Shown here one piece after another: positions 15,044-24,239 of a stretch of DNA of 64,000 nucleotides (the first letter of the stretch is position 1; the number at the start of each line of letters is the position of its first letter). This DNA is from Massilia aquatica (lineage in GTDB: Bacteria; Pseudomonadota; Gammaproteobacteria; Burkholderiales; Burkholderiaceae_D): the NCBI RefSeq assembly GCF_011682045.1, contig NZ_VVIW01000002.1, positions 186,001-250,000 on the forward strand. The letters run 5' to 3'. The position numbers and the translations under genes are program-made. The notes below the pieces were generated by a model, which was not told the origin of the DNA, did not search any database, and worked only from the letters and a program-made list of their open reading frames with translations.

Positions 15044-16266
15044 GTCAGCAGCTCGCGCAGCTTATCGATGATGCGCTGCTGGTCGGCATCGCTCATGCGG
15101 GTGTACAGGGGCAGCGACAGCATGCAGGCAAAGCTGGCCTCGGCCACCGGGAACTGTTCCGGACCGAGGCGGCAGCTGTCGCGCCAGAATGGATGGCGGT
15201 GCAGGGGAATGAAGTGCACGCTGGTGCCGATGCCGCCCTCGGCCAGGCGCGCGATCAGTTCGTCGCGGCCCAGCCTGGCGCCGGCGTGCAGCCGCACCAC
15301 GTACAGGTGCCAGGCATGGCTGCTGCCGGGCGCGGGCGCAGGGGGCAGGCGCAGCGGCAAGCCTTGCAGGCCGCTGTTGTAGGCGTGCGCCAACTGCTCG
15401 CGGCGCACAAGAAAGCGGTCGATCTTGCGCAGCTGTTCGATGCCCATGGCGGAGGCCAGGTCGGTCAGGTTGTATTTGTAGCCGGCCGCGACCACGTCGT
15501 AGAACCAGGCCGGGGTGCGCGAGGTGTAGCGCTCGAAGGCGTCCTGGCTGATGCCATGGATGCGCATCAGGCGCACGCGGCGCGCCACGCTGGCGTCGCG
15601 CGTGACCACCATGCCGCCTTCGCCGGTGGTCATGGTCTTGTTGGCATAGAAGCTGAATACGGTGGCGTCGCTGGCCAGCGTGCCGACCAGGCGGCCTTTG
15701 TACAGGGTGGGGAAAGCGTGCGCGGCGTCTTCCACGACTTTCAGGCCGTAGGCGGCGGCCAGGGCCAGGATGCCGTCCATGTCGCAGGCCAGGCCGGCGT
15801 AGTGCACGGGAATGATGGCGCGGGTGCGCGGTCCGATGGCGGCCTCGACGGCGGTCAGGGACAGGTTCAGGGTATCCGGGTCGGCGTCCACCAGGATCGG
15901 GTGCGCGCCGAGGTAACGCACCACCTCGGCAGTGGCGGTGAAGGTGAGGGTCGGCACGATGACTTCGTCGCCGGGGCCGATGCCGAGCGCTTCCAGCGCC
16001 AGGTGCAGGCCGGCGGTGGCGGAGTTGACGGAGATGGCTTCCACCTTGCCGCCGAGATAGGCGGCGAAGGCGTGCTCGAACTGGCGCGTGCGCGGGCCGG
16101 TGGTGACCCAGCCCGAGCGCAGGCAGTCGACCACGGCGGCGATTTCTTCATCGCCGATGTCGGGCAGGGCAAACGGCAGAAAGGGAGGTGTAAGCGGAGG
16201 TGCAAGCGGAGGTGAATCGGGCGCGGCCGCATCCGTTTTGGGTGTCAGGTTGTCAGGCATGATCAA
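15040..16266 (-). CDS. DegT/DnrJ/EryC1/StrS sugar aminotransferase (first of two)
   Basis: 408 residues of PLP-dependent fold type I. The cofactor lysine is Lys210 in [15 protein letters not shown]; Asp180 in VVEDAAH would bind the pyridine nitrogen. The N-terminus carries an unusual Pro-rich insert ([14 protein letters not shown]) encoded by 12-bp repeats. Such enzymes aminate keto sugars such as UDP-4-keto-6-deoxy-GlcNAc (PglE/WbpE-like) during amino-sugar synthesis. Because the neighbour is a phosphoglycosyl transferase and a WbpM-type 4,6-dehydratase lies at the other end of the operon, it may use the dehydratase product to make UDP-4-amino-4,6-dideoxy-GlcNAc, the precursor of bacillosamine-like sugars. 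That pathway is inference. Confidence 0.85.
   Translation of the reverse strand: MIMPDNLTPKTDAAAPDSPPLAPPLTPPFLPFALPDIGDEEIAAVVDCLRSGWVTTGPRTRQFEHAFAAYLGGKVEAISVNSATAGLHLALEALGIGPGDEVIVPTLTFTATAEVVRYLGAHPILVDADPDTLNLSLTAVEAAIGPRTRAIIPVHYAGLACDMDGILALAAAYGLKVVEDAAHAFPTLYKGRLVGTLASDATVFSFYANKTMTTGEGGMVVTRDASVARRVRLMRIHGISQDAFERYTSRTPAWFYDVVAAGYKYNLTDLASAMGIEQLRKIDRFLVRREQLAHAYNSGLQGLPLRLPPAPAPGSSHAWHLYVVRLHAGARLGRDELIARLAEGGIGTSVHFIPLHRHPFWRDSCRLGPEQFPVAEASFACMLSLPLYTRMSDADQQRIIDKLRELLT
16184..16219 (-). repeat. Three 12-bp tandem units in the aminotransferase N-terminus
   Basis: Plus-strand units GGAGGTGTAAGC, GGAGGTGCAAGC and GGAGGTGAATCG follow each other directly. They encode the Pro-rich LAPP/LTPP part of the aminotransferase. 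Twelve is a multiple of three, so copy changes keep the frame. Confidence 0.65.
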
Positions 16267-16531
16267 GGCTCCATGAGTTTTGGGGGGGCGGCGCGGCTGC
16301 GCCGCACGCGGATGTGTTGTTCGGCCGACAGTGAGGCCTCGCCTGCAAGAGCGCCTTGCGCTTGAGGTCGCCGTGCCGCAGCCCGGTGCGCCGCTGTATC
16401 GATGCGTTGCATGGCCGCCGTCGCCACGCCCACGGACCGCTTCGCCGCCTGGCGCGCTTGCCTTGACATGGCGCCCGCGCTTGCGGTCGATGCGCCAGCA
16501 CGTGGCGGCTGTTGGAAGCAGGCGGCGTTCA

Positions 16532-17761
16532 TCATGCGCACGCCTGCAAGAAGCGCCGCGCCAGCACCGGGTAGCTCAGGTTGGCCATGGCGTAGGCGCG
16601 TCCGCGTTCGCCGGCGGCGGCGCGTTCCTGCCGGTCGAGCGTGAACATGGCCAGCAAGCCGTGTGCCACCGCGACCGGGTCCTGCGGCGCCACGGTCAGG
16701 CCGCAAGCGGCGTCGGCGACCGGGTCGTTGCCGGCTTCGACCGAATGCAGGATGGGGCGGCCGGCCATCATGTAGTCGATCAGCTTGTTGGGGGCGATGC
16801 CGTAGCGGTACAGGCGCTGGCGCTGCCAGCCGATGTAGGCCACGTCGAAATACGCCAGCAGGGCCGGCACCTCCCGCTTGGGCACCGGGTCCAGGAAATG
16901 CACATTGCGCAGGCCGCGCTGCATGGCCAGTTGCACCAGGCGTGGCTTGTCGGGCCCGCCGCCGGCCAGCACGAAGGCGATGCGCTGGTCGGCCATGAGG
17001 CGGGCGGCGTCGAGCAGGGTATCGAGCGCGTTGGCCAGGCCGTGGGTGCCGGCGTAGCCGACGATGAACTTGCCGTCGCGGCGCAATGCGGCCAGGCGCG
17101 CGCCGGCGATGCCGCCGAGCGCGGGCGGCGCGGCCAGCCATTCGGCCGGGTCGGCGCCGTTGGGCACGATGTGCAGCTTGTGCGGCGCCATGCCGTGCGC
17201 TTCGAGGTGGTCGCGCACCTTGGGCAAAATCGACACGATGGCGCAGGCGTTGCGGCAGGCGTAGTTTTCGGCCGCCTGCAGCAGCATGATGAAGGGATGC
17301 CAGCGCGAATAGCCGCCCAGCTCGATCGGCGAGAGCGGCCACAGGTCGTGCAGTTCGAACAGCAGGCGCGCGCCAGCGAAGCGGGCGATGCGGTGCGCCG
17401 GCCAGATGTCGAGCGGGTAGGTGCTCGAGGCGATGACGACGTCTGGTGCGAACTCGGCGGCGAGGCGGCGCGCGTGCAGGTGCAGGTGCGTGACGAACGC
17501 GAGCATGTTGGCCACGCGCGCCGCGCCGTTGCCGCGGTAGGCCGGCGTGGCCACCCAGCGGTAGCCGACGCCGTCGACGGTGTCGTCGAGCTGGTTCTGG
17601 CCGTGCAGTTGCGGGGCCTGGGCCCGGATGTGCGATTGCGACGAGGCGATGATGCGCACCCGGTGCCCGAGGCGCACCCATTCGCGCGCCAGGTAGAAAG
17701 GGCGGTATTCCATGCCGTGCTTGAGCGAGCCGGCGTAGTGATTGATGAGGAGAATGTTCAT
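16532..17761 (-). CDS. Glycosyltransferase family 4 (WcaI/WbuB-like)
   Basis: 409 residues with the GT-B two-domain fold. The N-domain begins [28 protein letters not shown], the opening typical of WbuB-like fucosyl/N-acetyl-sugar transferases. The C-domain shows [17 protein letters not shown] (sugar-nucleotide site), an [23 protein letters not shown] segment, and a degenerate E-x7-E region ([28 protein letters not shown]). It adds one sugar to the lipid-linked repeat unit at the cytoplasmic face. The donor cannot be read from sequence. A 265-bp spacer without a recognisable gene separates it from the next gene in the operon (16267-16531). Confidence 0.88.
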   Translation of the reverse strand: MNILLINHYAGSLKHGMEYRPFYLAREWVRLGHRVRIIASSQSHIRAQAPQLHGQNQLDDTVDGVGYRWVATPAYRGNGAARVANMLAFVTHLHLHARRLAAEFAPDVVIASSTYPLDIWPAHRIARFAGARLLFELHDLWPLSPIELGGYSRWHPFIMLLQAAENYACRNACAIVSILPKVRDHLEAHGMAPHKLHIVPNGADPAEWLAAPPALGGIAGARLAALRRDGKFIVGYAGTHGLANALDTLLDAARLMADQRIAFVLAGGGPDKPRLVQLAMQRGLRNVHFLDPVPKREVPALLAYFDVAYIGWQRQRLYRYGIAPNKLIDYMMAGRPILHSVEAGNDPVADAACGLTVAPQDPVAVAHGLLAMFTLDRQERAAAGERGRAYAMANLSYPVLARRFLQACA

Positions 17762-17789
17762 CGTCCAGGCTCCCGCAGGCGTGGTGCGC

Positions 17790-18563
17790 TTACCATGTCA
17801 GCCCCTCGATCAGGCGGCGCAGGTTGCAGCGCGTGTTTTCGCGCCAGTTGGTTTCCCACTGAACCGGATGGGTCAGCAGGCAGATGCTGTGGTAGCGCCC
17901 CAGCGCCGCATGCGGACTGAGCGGGTGGTACAGCAGCGGCGGTGGGCGGTCGCTGATATACAGGTCGAACTTGTCGAGCAGGGCGCTGTCATACGTTTCA
18001 CAGGCGATGCCGCAGCGCGCGCGCAGGCTGCTGTCGGCCAGGATTTCGTTGTTGATCAGCTTGAGCTTGCGGTTGGCAAAGTCGCCATGGCTGGCCACCG
18101 TGCTGATCTTGCTGCCGAGGCCATCTTCGATGCGGCGCAGGTTGGCGGCGAACTCTTCACGGATGGCGGGCAGGTGGCGCCGCACTTCCGCCGCATCGTG
18201 CAGGTGGTGGCGCTTGGCGAAGCTGGCGATTTCCTCGAAGTGGTAGCTCGCTTCGCTGCCGTAGTCTTCGATGTCGCGCATCAGGCCGAAGTCGAGCGTC
18301 GACAGGCGGAAATAAAAGCTCGAGCGCACTCCGCGCCGCACTTCGCGCGCGAACAGTTTGGCCGTGGTGCGCAGGTCGCTGTCGATGTCGTGCCGGTGCA
18401 CGATGGTGGGCGCTCGTGTGCCCGGCGGCGGCGGGCGCAGGAATTCGCGCACCGATACCTGTGCGTAGCCGCGCTCGGTTGCTTCGCGCAGCAGGGCCTC
18501 GTACTCGGGCAGGCGCGAGGGCATCAGGTAATCGCTGTAGAGGCGTCGGAACAGGGTGTTCAT
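17790..18563 (-). CDS. NodB-like polysaccharide deacetylase-family protein
   Basis: 257 residues from ATG 18563. The sequence TIVHRHDIDSDL is the form of the first NodB motif found in polysaccharide-cluster deacetylases (Asp-x-Asp after a strand), SSFYFRLSTLDFGL matches the TxFYFR strand, and EASYHFEEIASFAKRHH matches the H-x-x-E/GYHYE motif that supplies a metal ligand. SHGDFANRKL is a later motif. The likely role is removal of an N- or O-acetyl group from a sugar of the polymer, though some members are catalytically altered. Its start overlaps the GNAT-like gene by four bases (ATGA), so the two are probably made together. No signal peptide is seen, so action would be cytoplasmic. Confidence 0.65.
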   Translation of the reverse strand: MNTLFRRLYSDYLMPSRLPEYEALLREATERGYAQVSVREFLRPPPPGTRAPTIVHRHDIDSDLRTTAKLFAREVRRGVRSSFYFRLSTLDFGLMRDIEDYGSEASYHFEEIASFAKRHHLHDAAEVRRHLPAIREEFAANLRRIEDGLGSKISTVASHGDFANRKLKLINNEILADSSLRARCGIACETYDSALLDKFDLYISDRPPPLLYHPLSPHAALGRYHSICLLTHPVQWETNWRENTRCNLRRLIEGLTW

Positions 18564-19264
18564 CGGAGGTGGTAGCGCGCGCGATAGGGGGTGAAGCCGA
18601 GCATGGTCTTGAACTGGCGCAGCCCGGGCAAGGCGCCGAAGTAGGTGTCGTACATCAGGTAGCGCGTCAGGCCCTGCTCGATCAGGCCGGCGGCAATATC
18701 GCCGACGAGCAAGTGCATGATGCCGTCGTTGTTGCGGTAGCCCATCAATTGTTCGAAGGCATGGAAGTTGCCGTAATGGCCGACATTGGCGTAGGCGACC
18801 AGTTGGTCGTCCGGGCTCAGCACGCCGTAGTAGGTGAAGTTGGCCAGCTTGTCGAAGCATTGCTTCTTTTCCAGGTATTTCTGGTCCATGGCGCGGCCCT
18901 GGCGCGCCTCGACCGAGGTATTGATGTCGAAGATGGCGTCGATGTAGTCGTTGCGCTCGATTTCGGCCAGCCGGTAGCCGCGCGCGCGGGCCCGTTTGAT
19001 GTGGTGCGCGCCGCAGTTGCGGCCCTTGATGCTGTCGAGGTAGTCGCCGCGGTTGCGGAAGCGTTGCAGGTCGATCAGGGCGGCGCCCCAGCTTTTATGC
19101 TGGATGATTTTGTATTGCGGGTGGCGCTTGGTGTAATAGCGGTAGGTCGAGCGCACATTCACGGGTGCGATGGCTTCGTCGAAATACAAATCGGCCAGCG
19201 GCAGCCGCAGCAATTGCTTGACGGTGGCAAGGTGGTCCGAGACGGTGGCGAGTAAGGTAGTCAT
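18560..19264 (-). CDS. GNAT-like acyltransferase in the polysaccharide operon
   Basis: 234 residues. The C-terminal half shows a GNAT-type pattern: GVLSPDDQLVAYANVGHYGNFHAFEQLMGY (strands 4-5), GIMHLLVGDIAAGLIEQGL (helix after the CoA-binding region) and LPGLRQFKTMLGFTPYRARY, the closing motif common to FemAB/GNAT-like transferases in envelope clusters. The N-terminal half includes SWGAALIDLQRF and an acidic IFDINTSVEARQGR. It probably transfers an acyl or aminoacyl group to an amino sugar of the repeat unit. It is the first gene after a 258-bp gap and may have its own promoter. The family call rests on pattern rather than a diagnostic residue. Confidence 0.55.
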   Translation of the reverse strand: MTTLLATVSDHLATVKQLLRLPLADLYFDEAIAPVNVRSTYRYYTKRHPQYKIIQHKSWGAALIDLQRFRNRGDYLDSIKGRNCGAHHIKRARARGYRLAEIERNDYIDAIFDINTSVEARQGRAMDQKYLEKKQCFDKLANFTYYGVLSPDDQLVAYANVGHYGNFHAFEQLMGYRNNDGIMHLLVGDIAAGLIEQGLTRYLMYDTYFGALPGLRQFKTMLGFTPYRARYHLR

Positions 19265-19373
19265 TGCAGTTCATCGCGGCGGTAACCGCCTTTTCTTGTT
19301 GGTCGGGAGTTGGCTGTCCGGACGTGTTAATCGAATGAGGGTCGCGTGCATGGGTGCCTGCACGATCGCGGTC

Positions 19374-19393
19374 AAAAAACCGCTCGGGTTTTT
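19374..19393 (-). terminator. Candidate terminator within the polysaccharide gene cluster
   Basis: AAAAACC-GCTCG-GGTTTTT (plus strand) is a perfect 7-bp stem; the minus-strand reading ends in TTTTTT, as expected for a weak intrinsic terminator. It lies in the 258-bp gap (19265-19522) between a glycosyltransferase and the GNAT-like gene, so the cluster may be split into two transcripts here. No other gene is seen in the gap. Confidence 0.4.
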
Positions 19394-19522
19394 CTTACTG
19401 TAGCCAGACGCCGCAATGGCGTGTTTGAAGTGGCGTAAGTCGAAGCGGCCTGAGCGGCCTTGTTTGTGATCGCTCAGCGCATCGGCGTTTATTCATGTCG
19501 GTGAAGATACGAATGCACGAAT

Positions 19523-20659
19523 TCATGTGGCGGCGCGGCGCGGATTGCCCATCGACGCGTGCAATTGGCGATACAGTCCGATGAGTTTTTCGGCTTCGGT
19601 CGGCCAGTTGTAGTTGTCGATCACGGCACGCCGTCCGTTGCGTCCCATGCGCTGGGCAATCTGCGGATTGCGCACGAAATAATCGATGGCGGCGGCAATG
19701 GCGGCCGGATCGCGCGGATCGACGCACACGCCGCATTGGTGGTTTTGAATAATCCCGCGCCACAGGGGAATATCGGAGGCGATGACGGGAATGCCGGCCG
19801 CCATGTATTCGAACATCTTGACCGGGAGCGCGTCGAGATAATTCGGTTCCGGATGCAGGGTGACCAGGCCGGCCAGGGCCCGGGCCATGACGGTGCGCAC
19901 GCCGTCGCGGTCCAGGTGGCCGCGGCGGTTCAGGCGTTGCCAGCCGGGCTGCGCGCTCAGGGCGTTTTCGAGCTTGACCTCCGAAAAGCGCCCGGCCACG
20001 GTGATGCGCGCGGGCGACTGCAGCAACTGCGCCGCCGCGACCAGCTCGCCGATGCCGCGCATGGCCGACAGGCTGCCGACGTAGCACACTTCCTGCCGCT
20101 TCCCGCTCCAGGGCGCCTCGGCATCGAATTCGCCGGGCACCGGGTAGTTGTTGACATCGATGCTGTTCGGATTGATCTGCAAGAATTTGTCGCGGATAAA
20201 CGGCGTCGCGGCAACGATGGCGTCGAACTGGCGGCAGGCATGGCGCTGGTAGGCGGCGCTGGCGCGTGAGAGCAGGCTGCGCAGGCCGGGCGTGAGGTAG
20301 GGCTTGCCCAGCAACTGCAGCGGCAAGTCTTCATGGGCGTCGAAAATCACGGTCTTGCCGAGGCGCTTGAGGGCCAGGCCGGCGGGCATCAGTTCCGGAT
20401 CGTGCAGATGGTAAATGTCGGCATCGATCTGGCGCGCGCGCCGCAGCACGCGCCGGGTGCTGCCCAGCATGCGCGCCAGCCGGCCCGGGATGTGGCCGAC
20501 GTCGGTGATGTGGACGCCGCTGTCGCGTTCGTCCCCCAGGCCGTCGGCCACGACCAGCGTGACCTTATATCCTTGCCGTACCAGCGCCCGGCATTGCTTG
20601 ACGAAGATGCGGGTGTCGTGGCGCGGATGGGCCGATGTCAGATGTGCGATGGTGAGCAT
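19523..20659 (-). CDS. Glycosyltransferase family 4
   Basis: 378 residues, GT-B fold. The N-domain opens MLTIAHLTSAHPRHDTRIFVKQCRAL and includes YHLHDPELMPAGLALKRLGKTVIFDAHEDLP, typical of GT4 enzymes of exopolysaccharide clusters. The C-domain has VCYVGSLSAMRGIGELV and the donor-binding motif LPVKMFEYMAAGIPVIASDIPLW (EX7E-like). It adds a sugar to the undecaprenyl-linked repeat unit in the cytoplasm. Its first 95 bp overlap the end of the polymerase gene in a different frame, much more than the usual four-base coupling seen elsewhere in this operon. Confidence 0.9.
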   Translation of the reverse strand: MLTIAHLTSAHPRHDTRIFVKQCRALVRQGYKVTLVVADGLGDERDSGVHITDVGHIPGRLARMLGSTRRVLRRARQIDADIYHLHDPELMPAGLALKRLGKTVIFDAHEDLPLQLLGKPYLTPGLRSLLSRASAAYQRHACRQFDAIVAATPFIRDKFLQINPNSIDVNNYPVPGEFDAEAPWSGKRQEVCYVGSLSAMRGIGELVAAAQLLQSPARITVAGRFSEVKLENALSAQPGWQRLNRRGHLDRDGVRTVMARALAGLVTLHPEPNYLDALPVKMFEYMAAGIPVIASDIPLWRGIIQNHQCGVCVDPRDPAAIAAAIDYFVRNPQIAQRMGRNGRRAVIDNYNWPTEAEKLIGLYRQLHASMGNPRRAAT

Positions 20660-21830
20660 GTGTCATTCCATACCGGTAGGAGGAAAAGGCCGCCATGGTG
20701 GCGCCGATGAGCATGTCGGTAAAATAATGCGATGTAATCAGCAGCAGCACGGTGATGCAGCACAGCGAAAACGCCAGGATGAATTCACCCGAGCGCTCGC
20801 GCGCGAAGTAGCCCTTGAAAAACAGGGGAACCGCCGGCACGATCAGGATGCCGAGCACAAACAGGAATCCGAAAATGCCGGTATCGACCCAGGCCGAGAG
20901 CACATTGTGCGAATACATGCCGGGCGAATAGCTGGCGTAATCGCCAAAGACGGGAAACTGTGCAATCGAATTGAGCGCATAGGTGCTCAGGTGATGGCGG
21001 GTATTGGCAGATGTCGAATGGGACAGGTCGAGCAGTTCGAGCACCCGGTTGCTCGGTAGCGCGGACAAGATTTGCGCCAGATTCGAATATATCATCAGTA
21101 CCAGGAACAGCAACACGGTCGCCATCAGCACTTTGTGGCGGGTGAAATACAGCTCGATGATGGGAATCATGAACAGCATGGCGGCAAATTCGCTGCGCGC
21201 GGTATTGATGAACAGGGTGGACGCGGCCAGGCAAGACAGCGGCACGCGCAGCGATAGCGCGCGGGTGCAGGCAATCGCCACCGCAAAGGTAAACAGATAC
21301 GAGCGCGAGAACCCCTGGTACGAAGCCAGGCTCTCGGGATTCCTGGCGTTGCCCAGCGGCGCCAGGTAGAACGCGCCGTCGACCGCATACGCGAACACGA
21401 TGGCCGACATGGCCAGCAGGCTGCCCAGCGCCATCAGGCGAAAACGCCGCTCGCCGGGGGCGCTCATGCGAAAGACAAAGAATACATTCAGCATGAACAT
21501 GATCCCCAGCAGATGATTCGTGACAATCGCCAGCTTTGCGCCGGCGATGGCATTGATGCCAACGATCAGCGCAAAGTAGGCCAGGTACAGGAAAAACGCC
21601 ACGTCGGTCTTGCCCAGGTAATTGCGGTCTTGCCGGACTTTGCCTGCGTAGAAGAAAAATAGCAGCGGCAGGAGCAGCAGCGATACCGGCGCGAAATAGC
21701 CGCCCAGCACGGCCGGGATTTTCCCCAGTCCCAGCGCGGTGTGATAGAAGAAGAATCCGGGAAACAGGGCGAAAAAGCCGAGCATGCCGACCCATTGCTC
21801 GCGGCCGCCGCAGCGTGCGATCGGGTTCAT
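20565..21830 (-). CDS. O-antigen/EPS polymerase-like membrane protein (Wzy type)
   Basis: 421 residues from ATG 21830, with about eleven or twelve hydrophobic helices, an opening LGFFALFPGFFFYHTALGLGKIPAVLGGYF, and a large loop before the last helices containing NTRHHLSTYALNSIAQFPVFGDYASYSPGMYSHNVLSAWVDTGI. The S-HN-x-L motif in such a loop is common to O-antigen ligases and Wzy polymerases. It would join repeat units on the periplasmic side. The stop lies 95 bp inside the next gene, so the last 30 or so hydrophilic residues (THAHHRTSDIGPSAPRHPH...) are encoded by DNA shared with that gene. Start overlaps the flippase by four bases. Confidence 0.8.
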   Translation of the reverse strand: MNPIARCGGREQWVGMLGFFALFPGFFFYHTALGLGKIPAVLGGYFAPVSLLLLPLLFFFYAGKVRQDRNYLGKTDVAFFLYLAYFALIVGINAIAGAKLAIVTNHLLGIMFMLNVFFVFRMSAPGERRFRLMALGSLLAMSAIVFAYAVDGAFYLAPLGNARNPESLASYQGFSRSYLFTFAVAIACTRALSLRVPLSCLAASTLFINTARSEFAAMLFMIPIIELYFTRHKVLMATVLLFLVLMIYSNLAQILSALPSNRVLELLDLSHSTSANTRHHLSTYALNSIAQFPVFGDYASYSPGMYSHNVLSAWVDTGIFGFLFVLGILIVPAVPLFFKGYFARERSGEFILAFSLCCITVLLLITSHYFTDMLIGATMAAFSSYRYGMTHAHHRTSDIGPSAPRHPHLRQAMPGAGTARI

Positions 21831-23077
21831 GCGGCCACCATGCGGTTTTGAGAGCACTGGTACGACATGTGCAGATAGACAAGGTAGAGCAGCGAATACC
21901 CGATCGCGTACCACAGCACGCTCAGTTGCAAGGTGCCGGGCGCGAGGAACACCGACAAGGTCATCACGAACAGCGCCACCTGCCACAGCAGGTCGACCTT
22001 TTGCTTGCCGGCGACAAAGAACACATAGCTGAGCGGGCTGGCGATGAAATTGAGGAAGTACAGGGGCGCGAGGATTTGCGCCAGCTCGCCCGCGGCGCGC
22101 CAGTTCTCGCCGAAAGCAAAGGCGAACAGGTCCGGCGAAAACAGCAGCAGCACCAGTGACGGGCCGATGCCGAGCAAGACCAGCGCCTTGAAGGTGTAGC
22201 GATAGGCGTCGCGGCAATTGCCCTGGGTCTGGAAATCGTGCACCGACTGGCGCTTGAACACTTCCAGCACCGACGAGGCCAGCAGGGCGATCGGCGCGCC
22301 CAGCACGCGCTGGGTGAGGGCGAACAGGCCGGCGGCCATGGCGCCATGGCGCGCGCCGATCATCAGCAGCGGCAACTGGCTGACGATGACGTTGAGCAGG
22401 TTCGAGGGCAGCGAGAAGCGCCAGAACTTGTCGTGGCGGCGCAGGTAGGCGCGCTGGCGGGCGTGCGGCAGCCAGCCGGGCCATGCCAGCGGCGGGGCCA
22501 GCAGCAGCGTGGCGGCCAGCAGCCCGACCGCCAGTCCGACCAGCTGGCCGGCGACCAGGGCGACGCCGCCCATGCCCAGCGCCAGCAGTCCCACTTGCGC
22601 GGCGGCGATGCTGCCTGCGCTCCACACCCGCGCGCGGGCCGCCTTGCCGAAGGCGTTGTGCGAGGTGGCGTAGGCCAGGGTGGTTTGCATCCAGGCGGTC
22701 ATGAAGGTGGCGACGCCGAGCGTCAGCAGCGCCGGCCACGACAATTGCGCGGCGAAGGGCAGCCCGGACAGGCGCGCCAGCACCGCCGCCGCGGTCATCA
22801 ACACGGCAGTGATGCTGGCGCTGTAGGCCACCACCGAAAAACAGGTGCGCTGCGATGCGCGGTCGTGGTCGAGGATCATGGCCGCTTCCAGGCGCAAGGT
22901 GGCGCCGATGGCGGCCACCGCCACCATGCCCAGCCAGACGCTGAAGGCGCCCACCTCGGCCGGCGTGCACAGGCGCGTGATGAGCGGCGCGGCCAGCAGC
23001 GGCAGGGCTTGCGCCCCGAGCGCGCCGCCGAGCACGGTCATCACGTTGCGCCAGTAAGCCGGTAGCCGTGCTGTCAT
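21827..23077 (-). CDS. Polysaccharide flippase (Wzx type)
   Basis: 416 residues from ATG 23077, hydrophobic over most of its length with about twelve helices. N-terminal features follow the Wzx/MATE-like Polysacc_synt family: NVMTVLGGALGAQALPLLAAPLITRLCTPAEVGAFSVW (helices 1-2 with the R-L-x-P-x-E-x-G motif) and later LPSNLLNVIVSQLPLLMIGARHGAMAAGLFALTQRV. It would flip the undecaprenyl-diphosphate-linked repeat unit to the periplasm for the polymerase encoded directly downstream with a four-base overlap. ATG 23077 is chosen because the longer frame upstream lies within the aminotransferase gene and has no membrane character. Confidence 0.88.
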   Translation of the reverse strand: MTARLPAYWRNVMTVLGGALGAQALPLLAAPLITRLCTPAEVGAFSVWLGMVAVAAIGATLRLEAAMILDHDRASQRTCFSVVAYSASITAVLMTAAAVLARLSGLPFAAQLSWPALLTLGVATFMTAWMQTTLAYATSHNAFGKAARARVWSAGSIAAAQVGLLALGMGGVALVAGQLVGLAVGLLAATLLLAPPLAWPGWLPHARQRAYLRRHDKFWRFSLPSNLLNVIVSQLPLLMIGARHGAMAAGLFALTQRVLGAPIALLASSVLEVFKRQSVHDFQTQGNCRDAYRYTFKALVLLGIGPSLVLLLFSPDLFAFAFGENWRAAGELAQILAPLYFLNFIASPLSYVFFVAGKQKVDLLWQVALFVMTLSVFLAPGTLQLSVLWYAIGYSLLYLVYLHMSYQCSQNRMVAA

Positions 23078-23090
23078 GGCGCCGCTCCCC

Positions 23091-24206
23091 TCAAGCCTTG
23101 GGACACGAAGCGGGTGCCGCGCCTGCCGCGCCGAGCAGCACCGCGCACACCCTGGCGATGCTGGCGTCGTCCAGATACGGCCCCATCGGCAGGCTGAGCA
23201 CCCTGGCGGCCATGGCGCTCGCCACCGGCGCACTGCGCGCATCGCTCCAGCGCGCATAGGCCGGCTGCATGTGCATCGGCACCGGATAGTGCACGGCGGT
23301 CGGAATGCCGGCTGCCTGCAGGGCGGCGCGCACCTGCTCGCGCTGTTCCACCACCACCGTGTATTGCGCGAACACACTGCTGCGGTCGCGCGGACGGGCC
23401 ACCATGCCGATTTTGCCGGACAGCAGGGCGTCGTAGCTGGCGGCGGCGCGCACGCGCTCGTTGAGTTCCCACTCGAAGTAGTCGAGCTTGGCCAGCACGA
23501 TCGCGCATTGCAAGGTGTCCATCCGGCCACCGACGCCGATGCGGGTGTGCACATAGCGGCGCGACTGGCCATGCACGCGGATTTCGCGCATGGCGCTGGC
23601 CAGCTGGTCGTCGCTGGTGAAGATGGCGCCGCCGTCGCCGTAACAGCCGAGCGGCTTGCTGGGGAAGAAACTGGTGCAGCCGATGGTCGACAGATTGCAG
23701 CTGCGCTTGCCGCCGTAGGTGGCGCCGAAGCTCTGGGCGGCATCTTCGATCACGGGCAGTTTATGGCGCCAGGCAATCGCATTGATGGCTTCCATGTCGG
23801 CCGGCTGGCCGTACAGCGACACCGGCATGATCGCCCTGGTGCGTTCGGTAATCCTTGCTTCGATGAGGGTGGGATCGATATTGCAGGTGGCCGGGTCGAT
23901 ATCGACGAACACGGGCGTTGCACCCAGCAGCACGATGGCTTCGGCCGTGGCGATGAAGGAAAACGGCGTGGTGATGACGTCGTCGCCCGGTCCAATCCCG
24001 AGCGCCATCAGCGATATCAGCAGCGCTTCGGTGCCGGACGCGACCGTAATGCAGTGGCGCGCCCCGCTGAACGCGGCCAGGCGTGCTTCCAGTTCCTCCA
24101 CTTCCGGTCCCATGATGTACTGGCCGTGGTCGAGCACGGCCTGGATGCGGGCGTTGATGTTGTCGCGGCCCACCTGGTATTGCGCTTTGAGGTCGATGAA
24201 TTCCAT
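23091..24206 (-). CDS. wbpE: UDP-3-keto-sugar aminotransferase (WbpE/WlbC-like)
   Basis: 371 residues, DegT/DnrJ/EryC1 fold. The PLP lysine is Lys184 in SFFPSKPLGCYGDGGA, the exact motif of WbpE/WlbC enzymes, and Asp155 in VIEDAAQSFGA binds the cofactor nitrogen. The N-terminus MEFIDLKAQY is also typical. WbpE aminates UDP-2-acetamido-3-keto-glucuronic acid using glutamate. It works in a tight cycle with WbpB, whose NADH is recycled by 2-oxoglutarate. WbpA-, WbpB- and WbpD-like genes stand next to it in the same operon, which supports the specific assignment over other sugar aminotransferases. Last residues (AAPASCPKA) are unconserved. Confidence 0.88.
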   Translation of the reverse strand: MEFIDLKAQYQVGRDNINARIQAVLDHGQYIMGPEVEELEARLAAFSGARHCITVASGTEALLISLMALGIGPGDDVITTPFSFIATAEAIVLLGATPVFVDIDPATCNIDPTLIEARITERTRAIMPVSLYGQPADMEAINAIAWRHKLPVIEDAAQSFGATYGGKRSCNLSTIGCTSFFPSKPLGCYGDGGAIFTSDDQLASAMREIRVHGQSRRYVHTRIGVGGRMDTLQCAIVLAKLDYFEWELNERVRAAASYDALLSGKIGMVARPRDRSSVFAQYTVVVEQREQVRAALQAAGIPTAVHYPVPMHMQPAYARWSDARSAPVASAMAARVLSLPMGPYLDDASIARVCAVLLGAAGAAPASCPKA

Positions 24207-24239
24207 GATGAGAGGTCCGATCGCTGACAGGTCAAGGGG

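Noticed and set aside
16253-16501. 82-codon minus-strand frame in the gap between the GT4 and aminotransferase genes
   Set aside because: Arg/Ala-rich noise with no start signal; it would also overlap the aminotransferase start.
22970-23743. Upstream extension of the flippase and polymerase frames
   Set aside because: Lies inside the wbpE-like and flippase genes, lacks membrane character, and proper ATG starts with four-base overlaps exist downstream.
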